A stretch of 64,000 bases of DNA, taken from contig OZ026528.1 of the NCBI GenBank assembly GCA_964019695.1, positions 52,172,495-52,236,494 of the forward strand, written 5' to 3'. Numbering within the stretch: the stretch's first letter is position 1; each line of letters starts with the position of its first letter. The position numbers were made by a program, and so were the translations under genes. The stretch is from Loripinus fragilis. Its lineage: Eukaryota > Mollusca > Bivalvia > Lucinida > Lucinidae. The notes under the pieces were generated by a model, which was not told the origin of the DNA, ran no database searches, and was given only the letters and a program-made list of their open reading frames with translations. Positions 33,521 to 45,251 of the stretch are shown here, in pieces.

Positions 33521-34893
33521 TACGAGGGACGTTTTTTATGTTCGTAGAGAGGTAGATTTAATGAAAACGGCGAAAGTAAATGCATACATCATGCATATAT
33601 TTGGATAGATTGAGCTTTTATCCATACATGGAACCTTAAATTATTTCAAAATACATTACTTTAATGCCTTCTAAGAGGCAAAGACATACCTATATATCGC
33701 ACACTGGAAATATGGTAGAAATGTGACATTTTATGGACTAAGTCTCTGACAGAACGTTAGAAACAATTGCACGAAAATGGGTCAATAGCCATACACAGCT
33801 TCTGAAACTTTGGCTGCAGATCAAGGACACCACGTGCTACAATATTATATAAACATTATAGCATATTCGCAGCAATTATTGGATATGGAAGATTTGTTTG
33901 GAACCTCAGCATATTGAACAGTAGGCATATAAACTTTTATTGTAAAAAGCTGACACAAGTGCAAGTTGGACACGGGCTTTTGAATGTGGCTTAATGTGTT
34001 AGCTGTAAAGTAGTATTATATTTTTTCTTGTTTATATGGTAGATGGAAGTGTTATGGTAACTTTCATCCAAAAACAAAGTTATTACTTTTGTCTTATTAG
34101 AAATGAACTGCAAAATAAATAGCCTAGGTGGTGCTAAAATCCCTTATTTTGTACATAAATGACGTCATGGAGCGTTACCATATTTAGAAAATACATTAAA
34201 ACTGTTTTTGTGCTTCTAAACAGGTGTTGAAATCACTGCAATAAGAAAATTATGCAGATCCGATTGTTATTGTGTTTTCTACGCGGGGTTGATTTACCCC
34301 ACCCACTTTTCAAAACAAGGGGGTATGCCAGTACCGGAAGTTGTCAGTTACACGCTTAAATCGGTACAACAATATAACTGCTGACAAATGATTGAGTATT
34401 TCATGAGCTATGCAAAACCAAAAGAAATTTTAAAATTTGTTCATAATCGTAATTTTAACAGATATAATAACTAGCACTTGACTGTAATTATTTTGGTATA
34501 TTGATGGGTGTTTTAAAATTGTTATAGAAGAACAAACAACAAACCTATAGTTTTGCTTCACTTATCGACGATTAGCGTTTGAATAATTGATTTTGATGGT
34601 GCAAAGGAAAAATCGGCTTGAAAAGTGCTTATATCACCATAGCGAATGGAACTTAACAACGTCTTATTTCCTGTTTGCTGCGTGGTTAAAATGGCATGAT
34701 TTTCGACCAGTGTCCTTTATTAGCCCTATTCAAAGCTATATATCTTGACCGAACTAAGCGCTAATGATGTAAAATTTATATCAGTTGATAGACAAAAGCT
34801 AGACCTTTCAAAATATATATACTTATGGTACTGTAAATTCTATATTTGTAGAGATACAGCCCGATTCTACGAACATAAAAAATGACCCTCGTA
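33521..34893. mobile_element. mariner-like element, 1.37 kb, TA flanks, no transposase frame
   Basis: The ends at 33523 and 34891 are inverted repeats of about 28 bp starting CGAGGGACGTTTTTTATG on the left and CGAGGGTCATTTTTTATG on the complement of the right, both bordered by TA. CGAGGG ends and a TA duplication fit mariner, and 1.37 kb is close to the length of an autonomous mariner. However, no frame over 60 codons is open and I could not see catalytic blocks, so it is a decayed or unrelated-filled copy. Confidence 0.7.
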
Positions 34894-34914
34894 TTGTGTA
34901 TTGTGAGATATTCT

Positions 34915-35075
34915 TTATATAGAGAATCTTACATGAGTGCTCATGTTTTATTGAATTTATTAAACGAGTTGGGGAAAAGAGATAAAATGCGAGGCTTGCC
35001 GAGCATTTATCTCTTTTCGCAACGAGTTTAATGAATTCAATAAAACAAGAGCACGAATGTTAGATTCTATTTATC
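34915..35075. mobile_element. Fold-back MITE
   Basis: The arms AGAATCTTACATGAGTGCTC and TTTTATTGAATTTATTAAAC pair with their imperfect complements ending at AGATTCT near 35070, about 70 bp each. The apex is GAGGCTTGCCGA. One half of the same element lies at 61930-62052, where the 68-bp satellite starts at the apex. Confidence 0.75.
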
Positions 35076-35289
35076 ATATGACATTAAGATTAGTTTGAAA
35101 TCTCATTTCTGCAGTAAAACGTTATAATTTTGTCATTATGTATGCAACGTTGTTATGGACGTCATAACGTTTCCCGAAAATCTGTAAACCACTAGTGGTT
35201 TATCAATTTTATTTCATGGCACTCCTAGACGCGACGTTATATGATAATGATCTTTATTGGTCTTGTTTAGTGTTGTTTTTACCACAGAA

Positions 35290-35720
35290 AAAACAACATT
35301 CTGGACTATAATCAAAATGTCAGTTGGCCCGTCCGTCGTTAGTGAAACCACTCATAACTCTTGAACCACATGGTACATTCTAATCAAATTTTGCATTTGA
35401 ATGTATTTCAACATCGTCTAACCACCGGCATGAGTAACAGCTTATTTGGTGGGCAGGGCTTTGCTGAGCATCAGTCCAGGCGGTTGTGGTCAGTTAGTGA
35501 AATGCCCCAGAACTCATGAACCACATGGTATATTTGGATCCAATTTTTCATACTTAGGTAAACATTGTCCAGCCACAGGTATATAAAATGGTAACGAGGC
35601 TTTGCCGAGCATTATTTAGGCTGATCAAGCTCTTGTAGTGAAAATGCTCGTAGTCAGTCAGTAAAAATACTTGAGGATTGATGATTCATGTGAATTGTCA
35701 GTAGCTGATGCCCATGAAAT
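35290..35720. repeat. Two diverged ~175-bp direct repeats
   Basis: AACCACATGGTA followed by a T-rich stretch and GCTTTGCCGAGCAT or GCTTTGCTGAGCAT occurs twice (about 35370 and 35520). No gene was seen. Confidence 0.55.
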
Positions 35721-35724
35721 ATCA

Positions 35725-35960
35725 AGGTAAGGAAGAAGGCAAAGATCGGGAATCGACACAATAAAGTTCTACACCTGACCCAAGACACCACATTGGAAAG
35801 TGACGAAAACAACAAGAAAACATCATAAATAAAGAGCCATGAGACCAGCCCTTTCTCAGCAGGTGATCACAAGGCTGCAACGAACAAGCGAACGAACAGA
35901 TGAAACAGTATAACAAAGACAAAACACAAATAACAAAAAGGGCCCACAAAAGAACCTCTG
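35725..35960. repeat. Dispersed repeat R, copy 3
   Basis: GGAAGAAGGCAAAGATCGGG, GGAAAGTGACGAAAAC and GAGACCAGCCCTTTCTCAG match copies 1 and 2. A 75-codon minus frame across it is not a gene. Confidence 0.6.
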
Positions 35961-36104
35961 CCTAGGAACGGTCAGTAACAAATTACATGTTTAGCGGTAC
36001 CAACCACATCCTTAACGCTGATGTGGATGTGTGGTTCGCATGAAAGATGCCTAACTTATCGATTAATCATCTAGTTCATATAAACCAAGATATAACAAGA
36101 TAAC

Positions 36105-37785
36105 CCAAGGGCACTGGGTCGCTCACCTGAATTATTGTGACGAAGACAGGATGTTAACCATAAAATATGAATCCCATTTCTCCACAAGTCCATCTTGGGT
36201 ATCAATCAGATCATAACCAGAGCCTATTAATTCACTAAGTTCAATCAGCACAATTGCAATGTCTGACATTTTTCCCCAACCCAAAAGATCAGGGGTGTGT
36301 ATATGGTAAAACATTTTACTTGCATAATGTTCTACACTTCTTTCCTTTTAATTTGATATGCAACATTATCTTCTTGTTTTGACCTAATCCAGGGATCTTG
36401 GGTGTATGAAAGGGCAAAATAATTGCTCGCTATTTATTCTCTGCTTCAGTCCCGTAGATATGCAACATGACAACTTTCAGAAAAGAAAAAAATGACCTTT
36501 TGACCCCACCCCAGGGTCAAGGTTTGTGTTAGGACAAAATATTTGTAAGCACGTTAATGTATGTTTCATTTCTTAAATTTGATATGCAACATGGTCATAT
36601 TCTGTAAAAGTTGACATTATTTAACCCTATGTGACCCCTGCATCTGAGGTCCAATTGGTGATGCTACATACGAAATATCAAGGCCTTGTGGTTTCAGACA
36701 AGAAGATTTTTTCAGGGTTTTCCCATAAAACCCTATGTCAAACATGTGACCCTATGGCGGAGCCAATTTTGGCCCAGAGGCATAATTTGAGCAAACTTGG
36801 CAGAGGTCTACTTGGTAATGCTACATACCAAATTTATAGGCTCTATGTCTAGTGGTCTCAGATAAGAAGATTTTTCATGTTTTTCCTATATAAACCCATG
36901 TAACTCCAAAGGCGGGCCATTTTTGCCCCAGGAGCTTAATTGAACAAACTTTGTAGAGGTTCACTTGGTGATGCTACATACCAAATATGAAGGCTCTATG
37001 GCTGATGGTATCTGACAGGACGATTTGTTTTTCATGTTTTCCCTATATCAGCCTATGTAAAACATTCGTCATGTGACCCCTGGGATTGAGCCTAAAAATG
37101 TCCCAGGGGCATAATTTGAACAATCTTAGCAGAGGTCTACTAGTGATGCTACATACCAAATATCAAGGCCCTATACCGTATGGTTTCAAGAAGATTTTTC
37201 ATGTTTTCCAAATTAAGCCTTAGTAAAAAAAATGCCCCCAGGGTAGACCCATTTGTGGCCCCAGGGGCATTATTTGAACAAAAATTGGTAGAGGTTTACT
37301 ATATGATGCTACATACCAAATATCAAGGCTCTAGGCATTTGGTTTCAGACAAGAAGATTTTTTCATGTTTTCCCTATATAAGTCTATGTAAAACATATTA
37401 CACTGGGGCAGTGCCATTTTTAGCCTCAGTGGTATAATTTTGACAAACTTGGTAGAGGTCCACTAGATGATGCTACATACCAAATATCAAGGCTCTAGGT
37501 TTTGTGGTTTCAGACAAGAAGATTATTTAAATTTTTATCTGGAAAATCTATTTTAGCCTGTGTGACCTAGATATGCAACGGACCAGAACCATTTGAAGAA
37601 ATATTAAAGAGGGTCATATGATAATCATTCCTGCCAAGCTTGTCAAAATGCAGCCAATAGTTTAGGAGGAGATGTCCATTGAAGCAATTGTCGACGACAC
37701 ATGACGCACCACCCACGACGGACATCCAACGATCACCATAGCTCACCCTGAGCCAATAGCTCAGGTGAGCTTAAAAGGAGATAAA
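36105..37785. mobile_element. Helitron/pearl-like array element, copy 2
   Basis: Starts near CCCAAGGGCACTGGGTCGCT and CACCTGAATTA. The array of ~160-bp units has GATGCTACAT-type words at 36660, 36817, 36970, 37145, 37305 and 37466. Then come CGACGGACATCCAACGATCA and a final hairpin of AGCTCACCCTGAGCC and GGCTCAGGTGAGCT-like arms near 37740-37770. The array units are the same family as 4600-6240. The start piece CTCACCTGA is complementary to the end TCAGGTGAG, so the two ends can pair. Confidence 0.75.
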
Positions 37786-38480
37786 ACAAAGATAAAGGCT
37801 CGACAGTTCATACAACAGAATACCAGAGCAAAAGAAATTCAACAGGTAAACCCCAGTGGGCCCGACAACAGAAGCAAACTTAGGCCACAACCCTCTCGTC
37901 TATGTTTAAGTCTTTAAGTCAGAACCGTCATTCAGTCAGGCCACAACCCTCTCATCTATGTATAAGTCTTTAAGTCAGAACCGTCATTAAGTCAAAGCCT
38001 TACGTGATACTTAGAAATAAATTTGCATCAAAATCAATTGTCAAGTTGTTGTTCAATGGGATTAAATGAGAAACATTAAATCCTGGCTCTATCAAAGCCC
38101 TTATTCCGGGCAGCCCATATCCCTTGATAGTGTCCTCTGCTTAGGTTAACCTAAAACATTGTTTAATAAAAAGAAAGTAAGTGAGTATGATCGGTAAATA
38201 CCACAATAACACACTGCAGACCATCCAGCGGTACTGTGAAGAACAGCCACAGAATACAAACATCCACAAGACATCAGAAAAACAGATAAAATAAAACAAC
38301 CAGCTCTCTCTTCCATATCAGGATGATTACAAACGTACAAAGAACGCGAAGTACTGCATAAACAGGATCAAACACAGAGCCCCTACACGCAATTGGAACA
38401 ACAAAAACAATGAATCAACACCAACAGAACCACCACCTTGGAATGAACAGCAGCCTGGGCCAATGCCAGTGGCTTAAGTG
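37786..38480. repeat. 58-bp direct duplication and an A/C-rich repeat
   Basis: A 58-bp phrase with GGCCACAACCCTCTC and AAGTCTTTAAGTCAGAACCG occurs twice in tandem (about 37882 and 37940). From 38120 the strand is A/C-rich with many CCACA and AACA words, like repeat R. No gene was seen. Confidence 0.55.
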
Positions 38481-40385
38481 TATTTTTCTGGTTCCATATC
38501 TTAGCAGTAGATTCTGTTTTAGTTAAAACAAAAAACACTGATTAGATGGCATGGATGCTTACTATAACTTTTGATCAAAATACGACTTTTATGAATGTCT
38601 ATACAAAGGATATAAATACTAAAGCTGTCAAGAAAAGCATTGGTGACAATCAAAGCTATTAATAAAATAAAATTTCTAAGCATGTATATACTAAGAATAT
38701 AAAGAAAAAGAAAATGAAATGTTACACGTGTTTTAATCACATGTGTGTACAAAATATGAGATCTACAACTGTTAATACTTAATGTATAAACAAATTGACA
38801 AAAAGCTCACAAGCGTTTACTTGTTAAAGGTAACATATTGCTAAAATTGGCATATTATTTATTTACCAATGGTGTGGTTTAGAATTGCTTTCGATAAGAA
38901 AAGCATCATCAAATAATAACGTTATTATTAGTTTCAATAGTTCGTATTTGACTGGTACATGTATCGATGACACAACCTAATGATAAACACACCAACCACT
39001 TTTGACAGACTTTTTTCTGGCTAAATCGGATTCACGTTTTAATTTTTGTAAATGCTGCTGATCCATAAATTATAAAAAAGAAATTTGATCCATCAGAATT
39101 TATATTTCTTTTATGACTAATTTAAATGAAGTCTGGCTTTTTGTGATAAAAATTGATAATTTTCTCTTTTCGCGTTACAAATGCCTAGGCTGTCCTTAGT
39201 ACACACGCTATAATGCTGTTTTGTCTTGATTGTTAAATACAATATTGGTTTAAAATCTCTTCCGCAACAATGCTTATCAGAACTGACATTATATTGTGAT
39301 TTAGTTATATGAATTTAAAAGAATTGTTGGAAAGCCTAGTTTCAGTGATCAATTTAAAAAGATAATTAAACGTTATAAAAAAAAGTGGGAAACAACATGG
39401 TCTAAATGCCTGGTTGTAAACACAATCACCTTTTATAGCTATGGTTTCCTCTTTAATTACATAATGGTGGGTCAGGCCTCAGACTCAATGATGGCCCCGA
39501 CATTAAGCTTCAATCCGTGGTTGGTGTCTGATCATGTCTTTGGCTAGACCCTGTGGTCGCTCAACTTGATGTTTTCTTTAGCTCTGACCATCTGTGCGTC
39601 ATGATCCGTGTTTTGTTTTATCATAGTGTGTTAATTAGATTTGATTGTTTCTCTGTGATGATGCTTTGCATCAGTTAGGGAGCCTCCATGCAAGCTAAAC
39701 AAGTTTCGTATCGTAACAACAACAGAATCTAGGGCGAAATTTTGCGCAAACAAAATGCATTAATGACCCCGGTAGCTTAGGCTTCTGTCGGTTCTGTTGT
39801 TGTAGGCTCATTGTTTAATGCTCCTCTTATTGTTTGTGGGGGTTCCGTGTTTGGTATTTGCTTTGTTATTCAATACTTTATGCCCTTTCTACTTTTGCAA
39901 TCATCTTGCTAAGGAATAGATAGAATAGATAGCTAGTTGCTTTGCTTTAATTATCTACTGGGCGTATTGTGACTGTTATGTTCTGAGGCTCTTCTCCTGG
40001 GATGGTCTGCTGTAAATAATTGTAGTATTCTCTGATCATATTCACGTATCTTTTTATATATGCATGCACAATTATCTGTTATGAAGACATTTTGATTCAC
40101 TTGTCCGGTATATTCTCCATTTTGAAGTTATTGGATATTAGGAACTACCTGATTAGGTAGATAACACATAGTTGCTCCGCCTTCATTACCAGTTTTGGGA
40201 ATGTTAGTATTATCTATTGACAACCACTGTAGCCATTTTACAAAAGTTTCAGTCAAAGTTATGTACAAAATACAATTTCTACTACTAACGAGGAATATAT
40301 GAAAACAAGGAAAAAGACACATACACACGCTCACTCAAGTTAATGATAAAAAAATATACGTAGCTAAGTACACATCACAATATAT
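38481..40385. other. Intergenic, no recognised gene
   Basis: Mostly AT-rich. The piece at 38870-39000 has loose similarity to 7360-7490. Frames of 60-80 codons at 38519-38752 and 40128-40334 are hydrophobic and compositionally AT-driven; I do not support them. Confidence 0.45.
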
Positions 40386-40755
40386 AAAGAGCTACGTGCA
40401 TTAAGGGACTATTTTGGCCCCCTCTAGAGCCAAAAACTGAAAGTTGATTTTCACCAATTTCTTCTGATTGGTTTATTAGTAGAATAGCCCAATTTTGGAA
40501 TTCTGGTATTTATTTAACTTTTACCGTTGCTATGGTAACAAAACTGGCTGACAAAATAGGCTAAAATTAGAGAAGTTGTCATTTTTGATCAAATTTAAGG
40601 CTTTTGGAAACCGATTTTTAAGAATTAGACATCCAGACTTTAACACTTAGACTATTGTTCTAATAAACTAATACGAAGAAATTGGTGAAAAACAATTTAT
40701 ATTTGTTAACTTCATAGGGGAGCCAAAATAGCCATTTAATGCACGTATCTCTTAA
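40386..40755. mobile_element. ~360-bp MITE with inverted ends
   Basis: The left end (TACGTGCATTAA then CTATTTTGGC) and the complement of the right end (TACGTGCATTAAATGGCTAT) form an inverted repeat of about 30 bp. The similarity goes outward through AAGAG. Contents are non-coding. Confidence 0.7.
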
Positions 40756-40847
40756 AATGATTGGACCCGTTATGAGTTTGCTGTCTACATCAATGTGTTG
40801 TAAAACTATGGATGCTACAGTAATTTGCAGTTTTGCAATTATTTACT

Positions 40848-41430
40848 GTCGTGCCAACCAAGAGAGACAGTGACATAATATTTTGTTTACAATTGCTAAT
40901 ATGAATGTATAGTACAGTGCTACCCGTTCAACATTAACTTGTACACTTATTCTTTGTGCTACCACTTGAGCTGATTATTTGTGTATTAATCCTATCCTGA
41001 AAGGTAAATCCCGGATAACGTTGTAAACAAAACATAATTTCACTGTCACTCTTGGCTGGCAGGACAGTAGTTGTCCTTTTTTCATTGTACATAGTTTGAT
41101 GATATCAACGCTAAGGTCAGTAGAATAAACTTAGAACATATTCTACTTTAGAACTTAATATACACTTGTTTTATTTGTTTGTTTTTGTTTATTGAATATT
41201 GCTACTGTCCTGCCAGCCAAGAGTGACAGTGACATCATGTTATGTTTACAAAGTTATCAGGGACTTATAATCGATATACCACTTGTGTATTAATCCTATC
41301 CGCAGGATATGATTAATACACAAGTGATCTAGCAATTCGCGTTAGCTCAAGTGTAGTGTACAGTGTTAGTGTTTTACTTAGCAATTGTAAACAAAGTATC
41401 ACGTCACTGTCAGTCTTGGTTGGCATGACA
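40848..41430. mobile_element. Double or nested TIR element with four related ends
   Basis: The end motif (CTGTCNTGCCARCCAAGA then TGACAGTGACAT) appears four times: plus at 40848, minus ending near 41070, plus at 41201, minus ending near 41425. Either two elements of about 220 bp lie in tandem, or one is split by another. A perfect inverted stretch, CACTTGTGTATTAATCCTAT and its complement, lies at 41279-41325. Confidence 0.7.
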
Positions 41431-41513
41431 GTATTCTCAATGTGTAAGTTCTTAATATGTTTTCGCTGATGCAAAAGAAAATAATCGCAATTTTATGTAT
41501 AAAAAATTCGCTT

Positions 41514-41935
41514 ATCTGCACACTGGTAAATGTATACGTCGATTTGCTGGTATTTACGCGTATTGCCGGTACTTCATAGACCGGAAGTGGTAGACATTGG
41601 TGTTAATACTATATAGAAAAACATGCCATATGCCTAAAGGACTATTGAATTAGATCATTTTTATGTATTCGGCATGCACATGGCGATTTATGTAAGCATT
41701 TAGGAATAGATTCTAGTACCGATCTGGATGATCGGTACTCGAATCTATTCCTAAATGCTTACATAAATCGCCATGCACATACTGAATACTTAAATATGAT
41801 TGAAGTCTATAGTCCTTTAGGCATATGCCATGTTTTCTATATAGCATTTACACCAATATCTACCACTTCCTATGAAGTACCGGCAATACGCGTAAATACC
41901 AGCAGATCGACGTATACATTTACCAGTGTGATCTT
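41514..41935. mobile_element. Fold-back element F, 412 bp, CAC ends, 5-bp target duplication
   Basis: The element (41519-41930) is almost one long palindrome: arms of about 200 bp starting CACACTGGTAAATGTATACG and meeting around GATCTGGATGATC. Flanks ATCTG and ATCTT agree in four of five bases. A shorter relative at 59252-59485 has a perfect TACGC/TACGC duplication. Hairpin stability makes this a likely source of small RNA or of instability. Confidence 0.85.
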
Positions 41936-42099
41936 GACATAAGGTACACATGAAACATTTTGTTAGGAAATCATCTTTATATACTTAAAACAAAAAGTAA
42001 CTTTACAGAGCTATGAATGGAAATAAATTGTTTGCCATTTTCTTCTGTACCGGCACATAACTTTATAGCAAAGATTTATCAACGCCGAGGAGACGACGT

Positions 42100-43030
42100 T
42101 ATTGTGCGATAAAAATCAAGATGCAATTATAAACACTTGCAAGATATGGTTGATAAAATGCACATACAATTACTTTCATTTGCTATTCTATATAATTGTG
42201 CAATGAAATTCTAGATGCAATTATCAACACTTGCAAGAATTGTTTGTTAAATTTTACATACAATTACTTTCATTTGCTCTTCTATATTATTGTGCAATGA
42301 AAATCCAGATGCAATATTCACCTCTTGCAAGATATGGTTAATAAAATGTACAAACAATTACTTTCATTTGCCCTTCTATATAATTGTGCAATGAAAATCC
42401 AGATAAAATTATCAACACTTGCAAGAATTGGTTGATAAAATGTATATACAATTACTTTCATTTGCTCTTCTATATAATTGTGCGATAAAAATCCAGATGC
42501 AATTATAAACACTTGCAAGAATTGTTTGATAAAATGTATATACAATTACTTTCATTTGCTATTCTATACAATTGTGCAATGAAAATTCAGATGCAATTTA
42601 AACCCTTGCAAGAAATGGTTTATAAAATGTATTTTCAATTTTTTTTATTTGCTATTCTATACAATTGTGCAATGAAAATCCAAATGCAATTTTCAACTCT
42701 TGCAAGAAAATGGTTGTAAAATGTATATACAATTACTTTCATTTGCCCTACTATATAATTGTGCAATGAAAATCAAGATGCAATTATCAACCCTTGCAAG
42801 ATATGGTTAATAAAATGTACATACAATTACTTTCATTTGCTATCCTATATAATTGTGCAATGAAATCCTGATGCAATTATCAACCCTTGCAAGAAATGGT
42901 TGATAAAATGTATATACAATTACTTTCATTTGCCATTCTATATAATTGTGCTATGAAAATACATATGCAGTTATCAATACTTGCAAGAATTGGTTGGCAA
43001 AATGTACATACAATTTCTTTCTTAAAAAGC
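42100..43030. repeat. 94-bp tandem array (about nine units)
   Basis: GTGCAATGAAAATCCAGATG-type words start at 42198, 42291, 42386, 42480, 42574, 42667, 42761, 42856 and 42949, period 93-95 bp. The unit also carries TTGCAAGAATTGGTTGATAA and ATACAATTACTTTCATTTGC. In copy 1 of the segmental duplication there is just one unit at 9775-9870. Confidence 0.9.
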
Positions 43031-43523
43031 ATTTGATAGTTCCAGTTAACTATCATACTCTAAAAAAAGTACAAAACTAGAAACCTGTGCAGAATTGTAC
43101 AGGTTTCATATGTTGTACTTCTCATGTGGTTGTGCACTATTAAAACTGGTTCGGACTTCAGACTCTATTTATGCGACAGTACTTTAATCGTATAATTTTT
43201 TTTATGCACTGAAGCCTCATATGAATGCCTATTCAAATTGAACGAGGCTATATTATTACTTATGGTCTATGCCTACCGCTACTTCTATATTTTGTGTATG
43301 TGATAATTGAAGACTCTGGTGAGACTGTGCATATGTGCTAAAGCCTCCCTTTAATGTATATTCAAATCCAGCAGGACTGAAGGTCTAATATTGGGGTTGA
43401 GTCTTCCTCTGTATGCGAGAAGTGAATGCTCTGGCGAGACTGGGCATAGTCTCTGGTCTCGTCTGAGCCTTCACTGCTCGCCGGTCTGTTAAGTACAAAA
43501 ATCTCTTGAGCTGGGCTAATTTC
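43031..43523. repeat. Left flank of TRIM copy 2
   Basis: Matches 9880-11290 of copy 1 in pieces: GAATGCCTATTCAAATT, CTCGTCTGAGCCTTCACTG, and AAAATCTCTTGAGCTGG just before the stop codon side. It has fewer ~131-bp units and lacks the M1 element of copy 1. Confidence 0.7.
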
Positions 43524-45251
43524 TTACTTCAATGTGAACACCAGTATGTCATTATGATCTCTGCATCCTACCACAAGAGTGCCATCACTACGACGGAAGC
43601 TGGTTGTGTATGGCATATATAGACCATCTTTTTCCGTCAAGACCTCACATACTTCTTTGCCATCTCTTGTTATCAAAAATACTTTATGGCTTAACCTGTC
43701 GTACACTAACAGGTTTTCATTTTCATCGACACTTATTCCTCGGCACCACTTCAATGAAGGGTTAGATATAGTATATAGAACATTGCCATTGCTTTCAAGG
43801 CAATATACTGTTGATGTATTTGATTTGTAATCTATATCAGACACAAATATTTTTTCATCATTCAACACATCAATAAAATAGGGCTGTTTGAACAGTAATG
43901 TGCCATCGTTGCAACTGTGTGGGCTGATCATAAGCTTCTGTTTCCCAGTAAGATCATAAATTCCGATCTTGCATTCTCCTGAATCTGCCAATGATATATA
44001 AATACATTCACGTGAAACAGCCACACCCCAGCATTCCATCCCAAGATCTACCTTATGACCTAAAGCAAGTGAAGGTGTCACCTGAATGAACTGTAAGTAT
44101 TTTTCAAACAGGAAAGTTACTATCACTTGGTGTTGATCTACAGGAGCTACAGCCCAAGGTCTTCCAGGCACGTCAATACTTTTCTTCATTTGCAAGCTTT
44201 TATCTAGAAGTTTTAATTTTTTATTGCTACTATCACAAAGAACCAGTTCCCCTGATGGAAGGAAAGCAGACCCTGTAATCCGGGCATCTTAGGCATCAGA
44301 TTGTACTTGGATGTTGATTTTATTTCCTGCTGTTATACACATTTCATCGAAGCCTTTCATTTTTGGTGTTCTAGAAGTATGGCATTTAACCGTTCCAAGA
44401 TCTTGATTACCTGCAAAACTTATAGCTGGATTACATTCAAAAGAAATATGAGGCGGGTATGCTTCTGTGGTGATTTCTTCTGTGATTGTTGTCAAAGACG
44501 TCACTGCTTGTGATAGTTGTATATTACGCATAAATATACTTCGGGTGTCAGCTCGTTCTATTGCCAGCTGAAGGTTCATATTGTCATCATCTAAACGGTT
44601 CATTGCAGATTTACAGATATTCACTTGTTGGACTATAGTTTCCTGTTCTTGGGTTTCCAAGATGCTGATGTCTGAAAGACTTTTGGCTTCCATACTGTCG
44701 AGTTTTGCCCTAAGCTCTTCTCGAAACTGTTTTACTCTGTCTCGACAGTTTTCAGCTCCCAAAGACAGAGTGCTGAGGTCATTTTCTCTGCTCTCCTGTA
44801 GTGTTGAAATGTTTTTATTCAGCACATTAGAGTTATCAATGGTTGTCTTAGTATTGTCGACATCAAAGCATAGGATTTCTTCATCAATATCACTAGTTTT
44901 ACATCTTCTGTGGTGAAGAGTTCTACAGTTCACACAAACAAGGCTACAATGTTCTTTACAATATATAGATACCTCACGTTTCATACAGGAACACAGAACT
45001 GTATCTATAACTGGCATCTTTCCTGCTGATCTTTTTGGTGGCATCAATTCTCCAGATAGCAGCTTGTGTGAACGTGTTAATTTTACTTTCCCATGTGCAG
45101 TTTTACACCACTCGCATAAATATTCAGCGCATTCGTGACAATAGGCTGCTGCTTTCTTGGAGATATGGTCATATTCACATGGGTCACATGCTATGGTAAA
45201 ACTTTCTTCCGAAGAAATGTGGCCTCCTTTAGCACCATCAATTGAGTCCAT
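43524..45251 (-). pseudogene. Second TRIM-like copy with one in-frame stop at codon 321
   Basis: This copy spans 1728 nt including the stop, exactly as in the intact copy, and aligns without net indels. The minus-strand codon at 44289-44291 is TAA where the intact copy reads Leu in QSDALYAF. The open part upstream encodes 320 residues holding both B-box-like clusters (C22, C25, C38, C41, C46, C49, H54, H62 all kept) and the coiled coil. The part downstream stays open for over 250 codons to the normal stop, so the propeller is intact but cut off. By eye, identity is high in B-box 1 and in the propeller (roughly 85-90%) but nearer 60% in the coiled coil. It could be a very young pseudogene, an allele-specific nonsense change, or a gene making a propeller-less B-box/coiled-coil protein. 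A sequencing error is also possible, since the break is a local substitution cluster, not a frameshift. Confidence 0.85.
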
